Source: Phycisphaerae bacterium (GTDB lineage Bacteria; Planctomycetota; Phycisphaerae; Tepidisphaerales; Tepidisphaeraceae). Taken from it: a DNA stretch of 45,335 nucleotides. The notes beneath the pieces are model-generated. The model was given only the letters and a program-made list of their open reading frames with translations. It made no database searches and had not been told where the DNA came from. The translations under genes and the position numbers were made by a program. Positions 32,740 to 41,330 of the stretch are shown in pieces; positions within the stretch are counted from its first letter, which is position 1; each line of letters starts with the position of its first letter. The DNA lies in the NCBI GenBank assembly GCA_014379105.1, contig JACMML010000189.1, positions 1 through 45,335 on the forward strand, read 5' to 3'.

Positions 32740-34572
32740 ATGTGCGGAATTGCCGGCGTTGTTTCATGGGATCGGGATCTGCGGATCACGCGCCAGCACC
32801 TGGCGAACATGTCCGCGCACATCGCACACCGCGGACCGGATGGCCACGACCTGTGGCTTGATGATTCTGAGCCGCAAGCGGGATTCGCATTTCGCCGGCT
32901 GGCGGTGCTCGATCCCGATCCGCGAGCGATGCAGCCGATGTCCACGCCGGATGGGCGCTTCACGCTGGTCTTTAATGGCGAGATTTATAACTTCCGTGAG
33001 CTGCGCACCGAGCTGTCTCCACGTGACTGGCGATCCACCGGCGACGCTGAGGTGCTATTGCACGCGCTGGCGACCTGGGGCGAGGGTGCATTGGAAAAGC
33101 TGAACGGCATGTTCGCCTTTGCGCTGTGGGACGCGCACGCGAAATCGCTGTTGCTGGCCCGCGACCGGATGGGCCAGAAGCCGCTTTATTTCACCACCGG
33201 CCGGAGGTCGATGGCGTTCGCGTCCGAGCGCCGCGCGCTCGAAGCGTGGCCGGACTGGGAACAGGAGATCGATAAGACCGCGCTGGCCGATTACCTCCGC
33301 CTGGGCTGCATCGCCGCGCCGCGCACGCTGCTCACTGGCGCGCACCAGCTTTTGCCCGGGCACTATCTGAAGATCGATCGCTTCGATAACTTTGCGCAAG
33401 AGTCGCTGGTGCAGATGCGGTATTTTGATCCCAACGCGCTAATCCCGAATCTGACAACCTCCTTTCGCACGCTGATCGAGCGGGCCGTCTCGCGGCAGCT
33501 TGTGTCGGACGTGCCGCTGGGTGTGTTTCTGTCCGGTGGCGTTGATTCGAGCGTCATCGCGTTGTGCGCCCGCAAATCGGGCGCGGTCAAGACATTCTCG
33601 ATCGGGTTTGACGACCCGCGCTATGACGAGAGCGCTTATGCAAGAGAGGTCGCGGAGCACCTGGGGACCGAGCACCACGAGTTCCGCGTAACGCCGGGCA
33701 TCGCAAGCGATCTGGCGGCGCTGGCGGGCGTGTTCGGCGATCCGTTCGCGGACTCCTCGGCGCTGCCGACGCACTACCTGGCGCGGGAGACGCGCAAACA
33801 TGTGACTGTCGCGCTCTCCGGCGACGGCGGCGACGAACTCTTCGGCGGGTACGATCGGTACCGCGCCATCGGCATCCCCGCCCGCCTGTTCCGCCCGCTG
33901 GCGCCGGTTGGCCGCCGATTCGCTCGCGGGCACCCTAAATCGCGGCTGACGCGGCTGGGTCGATTTCTCGCATCAGCTTCGTATCCGCAGGCGTTGCGAT
34001 ATCGCAGCTACATACAGATCTTCAGTGATTCGCAGATCAAATTGCTCTGTCGCGAACCCGCGCCGCCGGACGGCAACTGGGCGCGAGCGTGGTCCGAGCT
34101 TCGCCGTACGCGCGGCCCGGTCGAGGCGGCAGTCGCGATGGACCGGACGCATTATCTGCCCGACGATCTGCTGACCAAAGTGGATCGCGCCGCGATGCTG
34201 CACGCGCTGGAAGTCCGCAGCCCGTTCATGGACCACGAACTGATTCAACGCGCCGCGGGTTTGTCGCGAACGGAACTCCTCGGCGGTGGAAAGAAGCGCG
34301 TCCTGCGGCACGCTTTTTCCGGAGATTTGCCAGAGTCCGTCTTCGCGCGGCCGAAGATGGGATTTGCGGTGCCTATCGGCGATTGGCTCCGCACGTCCTG
34401 GCGCACGATGCTGCACGATCACCTGTTTGCCAGCACGTCCTTTGCGCGCCAGCACTTTAATATGCCCGTCATCGAGCACCTCGTCGCCGGCCACGAGAGC
34501 GGGCGGGCGGATCAATCGCAGCGTCTTTATGCACTGCTGATGCTGGAGCTGAGCCAGCTTCCCGGTGCCTAG
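32740..34572 (+). CDS. asnB: Asparagine synthase (glutamine-hydrolysing)
   Basis: An AsnB-type amidotransferase of 610 residues. Cys2 (MCGIAG) is the glutaminase nucleophile. HRGPDG, FNGEIYNF and GDAEVLLHAL are glutaminase-domain landmarks. The synthetase domain has the ATP-pyrophosphatase loop FLSGGVDSS at about residue 262-270 and LSGDGGDELFGGYDRY, which is the usual SGxGxDExFGG. It would convert aspartate, glutamine and ATP to asparagine. Members of this family next to surface-polysaccharide genes can instead modify sugars or peptides, and nothing here excludes that. ATG 32740 is fixed by the required N-terminal Cys. It follows the MsbA-like exporter on the same strand. Confidence 0.94.
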   Translation: MCGIAGVVSWDRDLRITRQHLANMSAHIAHRGPDGHDLWLDDSEPQAGFAFRRLAVLDPDPRAMQPMSTPDGRFTLVFNGEIYNFRELRTELSPRDWRSTGDAEVLLHALATWGEGALEKLNGMFAFALWDAHAKSLLLARDRMGQKPLYFTTGRRSMAFASERRALEAWPDWEQEIDKTALADYLRLGCIAAPRTLLTGAHQLLPGHYLKIDRFDNFAQESLVQMRYFDPNALIPNLTTSFRTLIERAVSRQLVSDVPLGVFLSGGVDSSVIALCARKSGAVKTFSIGFDDPRYDESAYAREVAEHLGTEHHEFRVTPGIASDLAALAGVFGDPFADSSALPTHYLARETRKHVTVALSGDGGDELFGGYDRYRAIGIPARLFRPLAPVGRRFARGHPKSRLTRLGRFLASASYPQALRYRSYIQIFSDSQIKLLCREPAPPDGNWARAWSELRRTRGPVEAAVAMDRTHYLPDDLLTKVDRAAMLHALEVRSPFMDHELIQRAAGLSRTELLGGGKKRVLRHAFSGDLPESVFARPKMGFAVPIGDWLRTSWRTMLHDHLFASTSFARQHFNMPVIEHLVAGHESGRADQSQRLYALLMLELSQLPGA

Positions 34573-34592
34573 CCCGGCACCTAGCGCCGTAC

Positions 34593-35060
34593 CTAGCGCG
34601 GGGCGTAATTCGGCGCCGAATGCGGGTTGCGGAGCATGATGATGATCGCCGCGACGTACGCGGTCAGTCCGATGAGCATGATCAGCAGGCTGATGCGATA
34701 GCTGCGCGTCTTGAGATCGCGATACGCGAGACTGGTGATCAGCCACTGCCGCGTGGTCTGCCCGGTCTGCATCGTCAGCCACCGCAGGTGCAGCACGCCC
34801 CAGCACACCACCGCGGCCGCGAGGAGGATCAGAAAGATCCCCGCGAGCACTAGCCCCTGCGCCCAAGGTCCGGTGCCCGCGATGTTGCGCCCGGCGAATC
34901 CCGTGGTGCTGATGATGATCCCGCACAATCCCAGCAGCACCTGGGCGCGGTTGTGCAAAACCGCGAACTGCCGCTCGAGCATCGCCATGATCGCCGGCAA
35001 TGCGTCGGCGCCGTAATAGCCGAGCACGCGGTCGGCCTCCTGTTCGCGCGGAAGGATCAT
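34593..35060 (-). CDS. Small membrane protein of unknown function
   Basis: 155 residues with four hydrophobic segments in two pairs: around VLLGLCGIIISTTGFAG and LVLAGIFLILLAAAVVCWGV, then ISLLIMLIGLTAYVAAIII near the C-terminus. The N-terminus is cytoplasmic-looking and charged (LPREQEADRVLGYYGADALP). I do not recognise a family. The start ATG 35060 overlaps the stop of the preceding gene as ATGA, so it is translationally coupled as the third gene of an envelope operon with an LolA-like protein and an S41 protease. Function can only be tied to that context. Confidence 0.75.
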   Translation of the reverse strand: MILPREQEADRVLGYYGADALPAIMAMLERQFAVLHNRAQVLLGLCGIIISTTGFAGRNIAGTGPWAQGLVLAGIFLILLAAAVVCWGVLHLRWLTMQTGQTTRQWLITSLAYRDLKTRSYRISLLIMLIGLTAYVAAIIIMLRNPHSAPNYAPR

Positions 35061-35914
35061 CGTTGACCACCCGCGCCAGTGGGCGGCTGGGTGCCCGACG
35101 CCGCGCCCGGCTGCGTGCTCGGTTTGGCGTCCTGGGCGGCGGCGAGCTTCTTTACTTCATCGGGCAGCACAAACTTCTCGTCGTCGATCTCCGGATTGAT
35201 CGCGATCTCTTTAATTGTGATGACCGCCGACATCGGGCCCATCGACTGTTTGATCGTCATCGGGATGGTCATCCCGTCGACGAGCTTGAAATCGGCAAAA
35301 TCCAGTGTGGCGTTCATCTTTCCCATCACGCTGGCGATCACAATGCTGCTTCGGACGGTCTGGTTCGAGGTGGTATCGATCCAGTGCGATTCGGGGTCGC
35401 CGGTGTCGGTTTTGCCGGTGAGCTTCCATGCGGTTGCGCCGCCAATCTGCTCCGGGCCGCTGACGACGGGGTTGGTCAGCTTCATCAGGCGGTCGAGTTG
35501 TGACTGCGGGTCCAGCCCGTCGGTCAGTTGCTTCTTCTCGGCTTCTGCCAGCAGCCGGACGCCCATCAGATCGCTTTGCTCGTAAGCGAGCTTGCCTTCG
35601 ATGCCGTAGCGCATGAGCCCGACGCCGGGCATCTCGATCAGGATCAGCGCCTTGTCGTTTTTGCGGAGCATCTCAACGCTGCCCGCCAGATTCTGCGCCG
35701 CCAGGGTCATCGTGGCCTTCATAGAAAGACTTTTGACTGCCAGCGCCTTCTCGCGTCCGCCGCCGGCTTCGATGGTTTTGGCGACGAGATCCGCCGGCGT
35801 CGGTGTTGCGGTTGTCGGCGGTGATTCGGCGCGGGCCGTTGCCGTGCCGAACAGCGCCAGCAGCAGTGTCGGCAAAAGTGCGATTCGTGTGAATGAGCTT
35901 CGGACGATTTTCAT
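35057..35914 (-). CDS. Secreted LolA-like/lipoprotein-sorting-type protein
   Basis: 286 residues with a signal peptide (basic start, hydrophobic core, ATARA). The body has the half-barrel pattern of LolA/LolB-type or 'outer-membrane lipoprotein-sorting' proteins: SMKATMTL, RKNDKALILIEMPGVGLMRY, GIEGKLAYEQSD, then NATLDFADFKLVDGMTIPMT and a final FVLPDEVKK. A disordered Pro/Gly/Gln tail follows. The ATG at 35914 overlaps the S41 protease stop (ATGA) and precedes the signal peptide; the open frame extends far upstream only as a shadow. It probably binds lipid or lipoprotein in the periplasm; a specific role is not shown. Confidence 0.78.
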   Translation of the reverse strand: MKIVRSSFTRIALLPTLLLALFGTATARAESPPTTATPTPADLVAKTIEAGGGREKALAVKSLSMKATMTLAAQNLAGSVEMLRKNDKALILIEMPGVGLMRYGIEGKLAYEQSDLMGVRLLAEAEKKQLTDGLDPQSQLDRLMKLTNPVVSGPEQIGGATAWKLTGKTDTGDPESHWIDTTSNQTVRSSIVIASVMGKMNATLDFADFKLVDGMTIPMTIKQSMGPMSAVITIKEIAINPEIDDEKFVLPDEVKKLAAAQDAKPSTQPGAASGTQPPTGAGGQR

Positions 35915-36903
35915 TGTTTTTTCTCCGTTTGTGATTTGATCCACTTTACCGCCGCCGCCAGGACCGGGTCGTTGTCGCCGGACGGCTCGGCGGTGACGAC
36001 TTCGTCCGGTTCCACGCCGCGGCCTTCCAAAGTCTGCCCGCCGGTGCTGATGTAGTTGGCGATGGCATATTGGAAGGTATCGCCGTTGGGCAGCTTTTCG
36101 ACAACGCTCGGCAGCGCCATTCCCGCGGATCGGGTGCCGAAGACCCGAGCACGCCCGATGTCCTGCAGCCCGCCGGCGAGGATCTCGGCGGTCGATGCCG
36201 AGCCGGAATCGATCAATATCGCCAGCGGCGTGGTATGCGGCTCGGCCTGGGGAGTCAGCACAAATTTCAGTTCCAGGTCCCGCTGAATCATCGTGCCCAG
36301 TTTCTGATCCGGCTTGGTGACAAAAACATTTCCCATGCCCATCGCCATGCCCCCGATGCCGCCGGGATTGTGGCGCAGGTCGAGGACGAATCCATCGCAC
36401 GCCCGCGCGTCGGCGATCGCTTTTCGGTACGCCGGCATGACCCGGCCGGGCTCGAGGAAGATGCTGAGATAGAAGTACCCGATATTTTCCGGCAATCTCT
36501 GGTAATGGTGCCGCAGCGATATCTCCGGCAGATTCGCGAACTGCACCATCTCGGCCGGTGCATCCTGAGCCAGCGGCGGCGTGGCGTTCCCCAACTCGTG
36601 CCGCGGCTTGGCGCCCGCGGGCGCGATCGCGTAGTGCGACAGCTTCAGCCGATCGAGCAGCTGTACCATCGCGGCCCGCGCATCGTCATCGGTCTTGGCC
36701 GCCTCGACCAGCGGCCGCAGCTCGGCGCGGGCGGCGTCCCAATCCACACCGCCGAGCTTCGGGTCGTAATGCTTGTCGCGGACTGTCTCCCACACGTAGT
36801 CGAATGACTGCAGATGCTCCTGCCGCCGCGCGTCGTCGATCTCCACCGCCTGGCGACAACCCGCCAGCAACAACAACGCCGCCAACCACATCCGGATTCG
36901 CAT
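35911..36903 (-). CDS. S41-family (C-terminal processing-like) peptidase, lipoprotein
   Basis: 330 residues. The N-terminus is a lipoprotein signal with lipobox LLAGC. The fold markers of peptidase S41/tricorn core proteins are GYFYLSIF, GFVLDLRHNPGGIGG and the nucleophile region IDSGSASTAEILAGGL with the presumed catalytic Ser near residue 235, then VFGTRSAGMALPS and the ending GRGVEPDEVV. There is no obvious PDZ domain, so it is a short family member. It would act at the outer face of a membrane. It is first in an operon with an LolA-like protein and a membrane protein, each joined by a 4-bp ATGA overlap. The substrate is unknown. Confidence 0.88.
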   Translation of the reverse strand: MRIRMWLAALLLLAGCRQAVEIDDARRQEHLQSFDYVWETVRDKHYDPKLGGVDWDAARAELRPLVEAAKTDDDARAAMVQLLDRLKLSHYAIAPAGAKPRHELGNATPPLAQDAPAEMVQFANLPEISLRHHYQRLPENIGYFYLSIFLEPGRVMPAYRKAIADARACDGFVLDLRHNPGGIGGMAMGMGNVFVTKPDQKLGTMIQRDLELKFVLTPQAEPHTTPLAILIDSGSASTAEILAGGLQDIGRARVFGTRSAGMALPSVVEKLPNGDTFQYAIANYISTGGQTLEGRGVEPDEVVTAEPSGDNDPVLAAAVKWIKSQTEKKQ

Positions 36904-37068
36904 CGGGGTATAGTGACACGCGGGGAGGGATCGTCAACAACGGGCGTTCTGGTGGGATGAACAGTTCGAACAAATACGCAGGCGTCGCATTTGTTGCATT
37001 CTGGCGACGTAACTTCAGCGCTGCCGCCCCTGGTCAGCGTGGTTAAGCGTCAGCGGACGCAGGATTTT

Positions 37069-37302
37069 CTATGCAGCCTGGCTTGTCACAGGCTCGATCG
37101 ATGTGATGTGCAGAAGGGATACGACCTTAAACTCCGCCGGTACGCCATCGTCGGCCAGGTCAGTGCCGATCAGAATGCTTGTGCGCGTCAACATCGCCAT
37201 TTCTGGATGGCGGATCTCGAATGCCTGTCCGCTTGAAACCGTTAACTTCACAGCTTGGAATGGACGACGGCCGAGCATTTCACGGAAGGTCTGGACGGTC
37301 AT
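37069..37302 (-). CDS. Small conserved protein of unknown function (77 aa)
   Basis: A compact beta-rich protein starting MTVQTFREMLGRRPFQAVKL, with VSSGQAFEIRHPEMAML and a final VVSLLHITSIEPV. This layout (an FRxxLxxxPF motif, then 'RHPE', then a hydrophobic end) matches a small family that I know as frequent in planctomycete genomes without a function. The ATG at 37302 is chosen; a TTG two codons upstream is less likely. No Shine-Dalgarno is visible. It is transcribed towards the S41 operon, 165 bp away; that gap contains an AACAAAT/ATTTGTT hairpin (36969-36995) and nothing else seen. Confidence 0.65.
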   Translation of the reverse strand: MTVQTFREMLGRRPFQAVKLTVSSGQAFEIRHPEMAMLTRTSILIGTDLADDGVPAEFKVVSLLHITSIEPVTSQAA

Positions 37303-37403
37303 ACCCAAACTATATCAATGTCTCATGGTTTGGTGCCAGTTAATCGAGCCATTAGACAATCCGGGTTCAGGGCCGGGGAGACATGACGTAATATGATCGG
37401 CCT

Positions 37404-37601
37404 ATGAACGTGACAGTAAATGGACAAAACCGCGAAGTCGCCGACGGAACGACCGTGCGGCAGCTTGTCGAGGCGTCGAATCTTACACCCGAGAAGGTGG
37501 CGATCGAGCTGAATCGGCGGCTGTTGAAGGGGGAAAACTACGATACGGTGCTACAGACGGGGGATGAGGTGGAAATCGTCACCTTCGTCGGCGGGGGATG
37601 A
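37404..37601 (+). CDS. thiS: ThiS-like sulfur-carrier protein
   Basis: 65 residues with the ubiquitin-like beta-grasp pattern: MNVTVNGQ, DGTTVRQLVEASNL, VAIELNRRLL, GDEVEIVTFVGGG. The C-terminal GG is the residue pair that is adenylated and thiocarboxylated in thiazole synthesis of thiamine. It ends GGG, normal for ThiS. No thiG, thiF or thiO lies next to it here, so it is an isolated gene; it could serve thiamine or another sulfur-transfer pathway. It has its own upstream space of about 100 bp. Confidence 0.9.
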   Translation: MNVTVNGQNREVADGTTVRQLVEASNLTPEKVAIELNRRLLKGENYDTVLQTGDEVEIVTFVGGG

Positions 37602-37727
37602 CGTCGGTTTAGTCACCGGTTGCGTGGATTACCCAATATGGGCCTGGTGCGGAATTATGCGCTATCAAATCCTTGCATAACGGATACGCCGCAGGGTACA
37701 CCTGTTTTATTCTTGCATCGGGGTTTT

Positions 37728-39428
37728 ATGCGAATGGCCCGCGGCCTGATCGTCTGTCTTGCGCTGATCTGCTGCACCCTGTCGATGGGCGCGAAGATGA
37801 CCCTCAAGGACGGCACGGTCTATGAAGGTGACATCAAGAAAACCGGTGGCAGCTATTCGGTGAAGCTGAAGGACGGCTCGCTGAAGCTGGTGCCGGCCGG
37901 GGACATCCTCTCGCTGGACGATCCGACCGGGAAAGTATCGCTCAATCCCCCTGCCGCTGCTGCGGGAAGCGCCGCGGGTGGAGCGGCAGGCAGCACGCCG
38001 GGCGGTACGGGACCATTGACCGGCGGGACCGATGCGTTCTCCGCGACAGTTCGGGCGGCGGAGCGATCTGAGAACCCGATCATCGCGGTCACCTACTGGC
38101 AAAAATACATCGACGATCACCCCGCCGCCGCCGACCTCGACAAAGCCAAGGCTGAGCTGAAGCGCTGGCAAGAGATGGCGGATAAGGGCGCGGAGAAGGT
38201 CAAAGGCAAATGGGTCACCGGCGAAGAGCTCAAGACACTGCGCGCCAAGGTCCGTGATCTGCTCAAAGAATCGCGCGAGTTGATGGGCAGCAATCAGACG
38301 CTTAAATCCGTGGAAAAAGTGCAGGAGGTCATCAAGATCTACCCCAACAGCTTTGATGCGCATTTCCAGCTCGGATACATCCACCTGCTCAAAGGCGGAA
38401 TCCAGCAGTACGACAAAGCCATCGCCTCGCTCGAGACCGCGAGCAAGATCAAATCCAATTCCCCCGAAGCGCTGTCGAACCTGGCGATCGCGTACAACTT
38501 CCGCGGCAACTATGAGAAGGCCGTCACCACTGCGTACAAGGCGGTGCAGATTGAGGACAACCAGGAGATCGTGCAGAACCTGGTGAACGCGATCAGCTTC
38601 GCGCCGCCGGGCATGCGGCAGAACAACCCGCGCGTGCGCGCGATCATGGAAGAGGTGCCGGTGCTGATGGCGCGGCACCGCATCGCCGGGCCTTCGGGGC
38701 GCTGGGCGTATCTGCATCCGCGCGAGCGCGCCCGCGAAAAGAAATCCGACGACGACAAAGCCGACAGCGGCCCGCCGGGCGTGGTGGGATCGGGCACGGG
38801 GTTCTTCATCTCCGCAGACGGCTACCTGCTCACCAATCGCCACGTCGCGGCCGCGGGGGATCAGTTGATCATCCGCATGTCCGACGGCACACAGAAGGTG
38901 GCCGAGAAGATTCTGGTGGATGAGGAGCAGGACATTGCGATTCTGAAGATCAAGACCGACAAGCCCACGCCGTTCATCCGCCTTGCGGGGTATGACAGTC
39001 CGCCAATCGGCACGGATGTGACGGTGATGGGATTCCCGCTGGGCGCGATGCTGGGAAGCCACGTGAAAATCACCCGCGGCGTGGTGACGAGCTACGAATC
39101 GAGCGGGCCGGAGTGCGATGTGATCGTCGACGCGCAGGTAAACCCCGGCAACTCCGGCGGCCCGATGATCGACAAATACGGCAACCTGATGGCGCTGGTG
39201 GCGATGAAGACCTTTGCCGATGAATCGGTCAGCAGCTACGGGCTGGGCATCAGTACCGGTCGGCTGCGGAAATTCTTTGAAAAGCACAAGGAAAAGCTGA
39301 AAATCACGCTCGAGCCGGCGGTGAAATCGACCACGATGCTGAACACCGAAGAAATCGCCGGGCAGTACACCAAAGCGACGCTGATGATCCTGATTGTGAG
39401 CGGGGACATGCCCGAGGGATTGAAGTAG
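37728..39428 (+). CDS. Secreted TPR-containing trypsin-like serine protease
   Basis: 566 residues from ATG 37728. A signal peptide ends near LSMGAK. A small beta domain follows (MTLKDGTVYEGDIKKTGG, then KLKDGSLKLVPAGDI), resembling the Sm-like/SHD modules common in planctomycetes. Next come a Gly/Ala/Pro linker, alpha-helical TPR-like repeats around residues 150-280 (for example PNSFDAHFQLGYIHL and PEALSNLAIAYNFRG), and a trypsin/DegP-type protease domain. The catalytic triad is visible: His372 in LLTNRHVA, Asp402 in DIAILKI and Ser476 in NPGNSGGP. No PDZ domain follows. An ORF start further upstream would lose the signal peptide. It probably acts in the periplasm or at the surface; the substrate is unknown. 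Confidence 0.88.
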   Translation: MRMARGLIVCLALICCTLSMGAKMTLKDGTVYEGDIKKTGGSYSVKLKDGSLKLVPAGDILSLDDPTGKVSLNPPAAAAGSAAGGAAGSTPGGTGPLTGGTDAFSATVRAAERSENPIIAVTYWQKYIDDHPAAADLDKAKAELKRWQEMADKGAEKVKGKWVTGEELKTLRAKVRDLLKESRELMGSNQTLKSVEKVQEVIKIYPNSFDAHFQLGYIHLLKGGIQQYDKAIASLETASKIKSNSPEALSNLAIAYNFRGNYEKAVTTAYKAVQIEDNQEIVQNLVNAISFAPPGMRQNNPRVRAIMEEVPVLMARHRIAGPSGRWAYLHPRERAREKKSDDDKADSGPPGVVGSGTGFFISADGYLLTNRHVAAAGDQLIIRMSDGTQKVAEKILVDEEQDIAILKIKTDKPTPFIRLAGYDSPPIGTDVTVMGFPLGAMLGSHVKITRGVVTSYESSGPECDVIVDAQVNPGNSGGPMIDKYGNLMALVAMKTFADESVSSYGLGISTGRLRKFFEKHKEKLKITLEPAVKSTTMLNTEEIAGQYTKATLMILIVSGDMPEGLK

Positions 39429-39563
39429 GCGCGGGTAAAAATCCCTCGCCCAGCCGCCGGCCCGAATTTCACGACGGAATTATCTGTTTCTTGCCGTGCC
39501 TCCCAGTATGCTTTTGAAGTCGGGGGTCAAATCTAGGCGTCAGGTAAGAGAGGAGAGAATTCG

Positions 39564-41246
39564 ATGTTCTTGTCCGCATTCACGCGCAGCCGCCCGTTGG
39601 CGGCAGTGGTCGTATTATCGATTGTCGCACTGACGGGGTCGTTCGCTGAAGCACAATCCGGTCCCGGAGCCAACGCACAGCAGGTTGCCGACGCGGTCGC
39701 CCGCACGACCGCCCTCCCCGCAAACGGCGCTTACCAGCCCAATTGGAACTCACTACAGAGTCACGGCGTTCCCGATTGGTTTTATAAAGCCAAGTTCGGA
39801 ATCATGATGCATTGGGGCGTCTATTCCGCGCCCGCCAAGCACAACGAGTGGGATGAGAAATACATGTACGGTGCCAACTCCGGCATCCGTCAATGGTACA
39901 TCGACAACTTCGGCCGGTCCGACACGTTTGGGTATCTTGATTTCCTGGACCCCACCAAGACCGCCAAGCCCGGCTCGGCGGCATCGGCGTATTACAAACC
40001 ATTCACGGCCAACAACTGGAACCCCGACCAATGGGCGGCGCTATTCAAGCAATCGGGCGCCAAAGTCGTCAGCATGACCGCGCAGCACCATGACGCGTTC
40101 GCGCTGTGGGACAGCCAGGTGACGCCGTACAACACCAAGCTGATGGGCCCGAAGCGCGATCTGGTCGGCGATCTCAGCAAGGCGGTGCGGGCGCAAGGGC
40201 TTAAGTTTGGCGTGCAGGATCACGGGATCGAAAACTACACTTTTCTAAAGCAGTTCACGATCACCGACCGGGCCAACAGCGACATCGACCGCCCGGATCG
40301 CCAGCCGTATTACATGCCCAGCGCCAAACAGTCCCCGGACCCGCTGACCGATTTTCTGGTGAACTGGTACGAGCGCAATGTTGAGCTTATCAATAAATAT
40401 CAGCCTGACCTGATGTGGTACGACAACGGCATGAACGACCGGCTGCTGGATCCGTTGAAGACCAAGCTGTCTGCGTACTACTACAATCAATCCCAGGCGC
40501 TGGGCAAAGAGGTGATCATCAGCGGCAAAGGCGACGATGCTGATAAGTCATTCCTGCAAGGCGCGATCCACGATCATGAAAAAATGGGCCGGGCACCGAC
40601 GTCATTGCGGGCGACGCCTTGGCTGGTCCACGACACGCTCACCAATGGCAATAGTTGGTGCTACAACATGATCGACACGCCCGGCGTACGCGGGAATGCG
40701 GGCACCTATATCCGCACGATCTCGCACGTGACGTCGCTGAACGGCGTGTTCCTGCTCAACATCGGCCCGGGGCCGGACGGAATCATCCCGCAGGCGCAAC
40801 AGGACATTCTCACCGGCATCGGCGACTGGATGGCTGACAACGGCGAAGCGATCTACGACACAAAGCCGTGGAAGCAGTTCGCCGAGGGGAGCACCAGTTC
40901 CGGAACGACGGCGAGCACGGCGTTTCGTTTCACGCTCAAAGGCAATGATCTGTACGCGATCATGATGGGCTGGCCGACCAGTGGTTCGACCGCGACGATC
41001 CTGTCGCTCGGCACCGGCGATCATGTCGGCAGCACGATTCTGGGCGTCGAGCTTCTCGGGCATGGCCCGCTGACCTTCACGCGCGACGATACGAAATTGC
41101 TGATCAATCTCCCGCCAAGCCAGCCAAGCGGATTGAACCATGTGTTCAGCTTCAAAATCACCGGCGCGGGACTGGTGCCCGAACCATCAACCCTGGCAAT
41201 TCTGGGCTTGGGCGCGGCGGCGCTGATGCGTCGACGCAACAGGTAA
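39564..41246 (+). CDS. Secreted GH29 alpha-L-fucosidase with PEP-CTERM anchor
   Basis: 560 residues. A signal peptide ends near SFAEAQ. The GH29 barrel follows with KFGIMMHWGVYSAPAKHNEW, VSMTAQHHDAFALWDS, KFGVQDHGIENY and MWYDNGMNDR, whose Asp287 matches the nucleophile position of the family. The C-terminal beta domain ends in a PEP-CTERM signal, LVPEPSTLAILGLGAAAL plus MRRRNR. It should release L-fucose from fucosylated glycans or sulfated polysaccharides outside the cell, anchored or sorted through an exosortase. A GAGGAGAG before ATG 39564 gives a clear start. A close paralogue follows 84 bp later. Specificity is not predictable. Confidence 0.93.
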   Translation: MFLSAFTRSRPLAAVVVLSIVALTGSFAEAQSGPGANAQQVADAVARTTALPANGAYQPNWNSLQSHGVPDWFYKAKFGIMMHWGVYSAPAKHNEWDEKYMYGANSGIRQWYIDNFGRSDTFGYLDFLDPTKTAKPGSAASAYYKPFTANNWNPDQWAALFKQSGAKVVSMTAQHHDAFALWDSQVTPYNTKLMGPKRDLVGDLSKAVRAQGLKFGVQDHGIENYTFLKQFTITDRANSDIDRPDRQPYYMPSAKQSPDPLTDFLVNWYERNVELINKYQPDLMWYDNGMNDRLLDPLKTKLSAYYYNQSQALGKEVIISGKGDDADKSFLQGAIHDHEKMGRAPTSLRATPWLVHDTLTNGNSWCYNMIDTPGVRGNAGTYIRTISHVTSLNGVFLLNIGPGPDGIIPQAQQDILTGIGDWMADNGEAIYDTKPWKQFAEGSTSSGTTASTAFRFTLKGNDLYAIMMGWPTSGSTATILSLGTGDHVGSTILGVELLGHGPLTFTRDDTKLLINLPPSQPSGLNHVFSFKITGAGLVPEPSTLAILGLGAAALMRRRNR

Positions 41247-41330
41247 GCGCGCGTGATGTAAAACGTTCTATAGCCGCCGCGCAATCGGCGCATGCGGCGA
41301 ACTGTCTCTGGCCGAGTTGGAGAATTCAAG

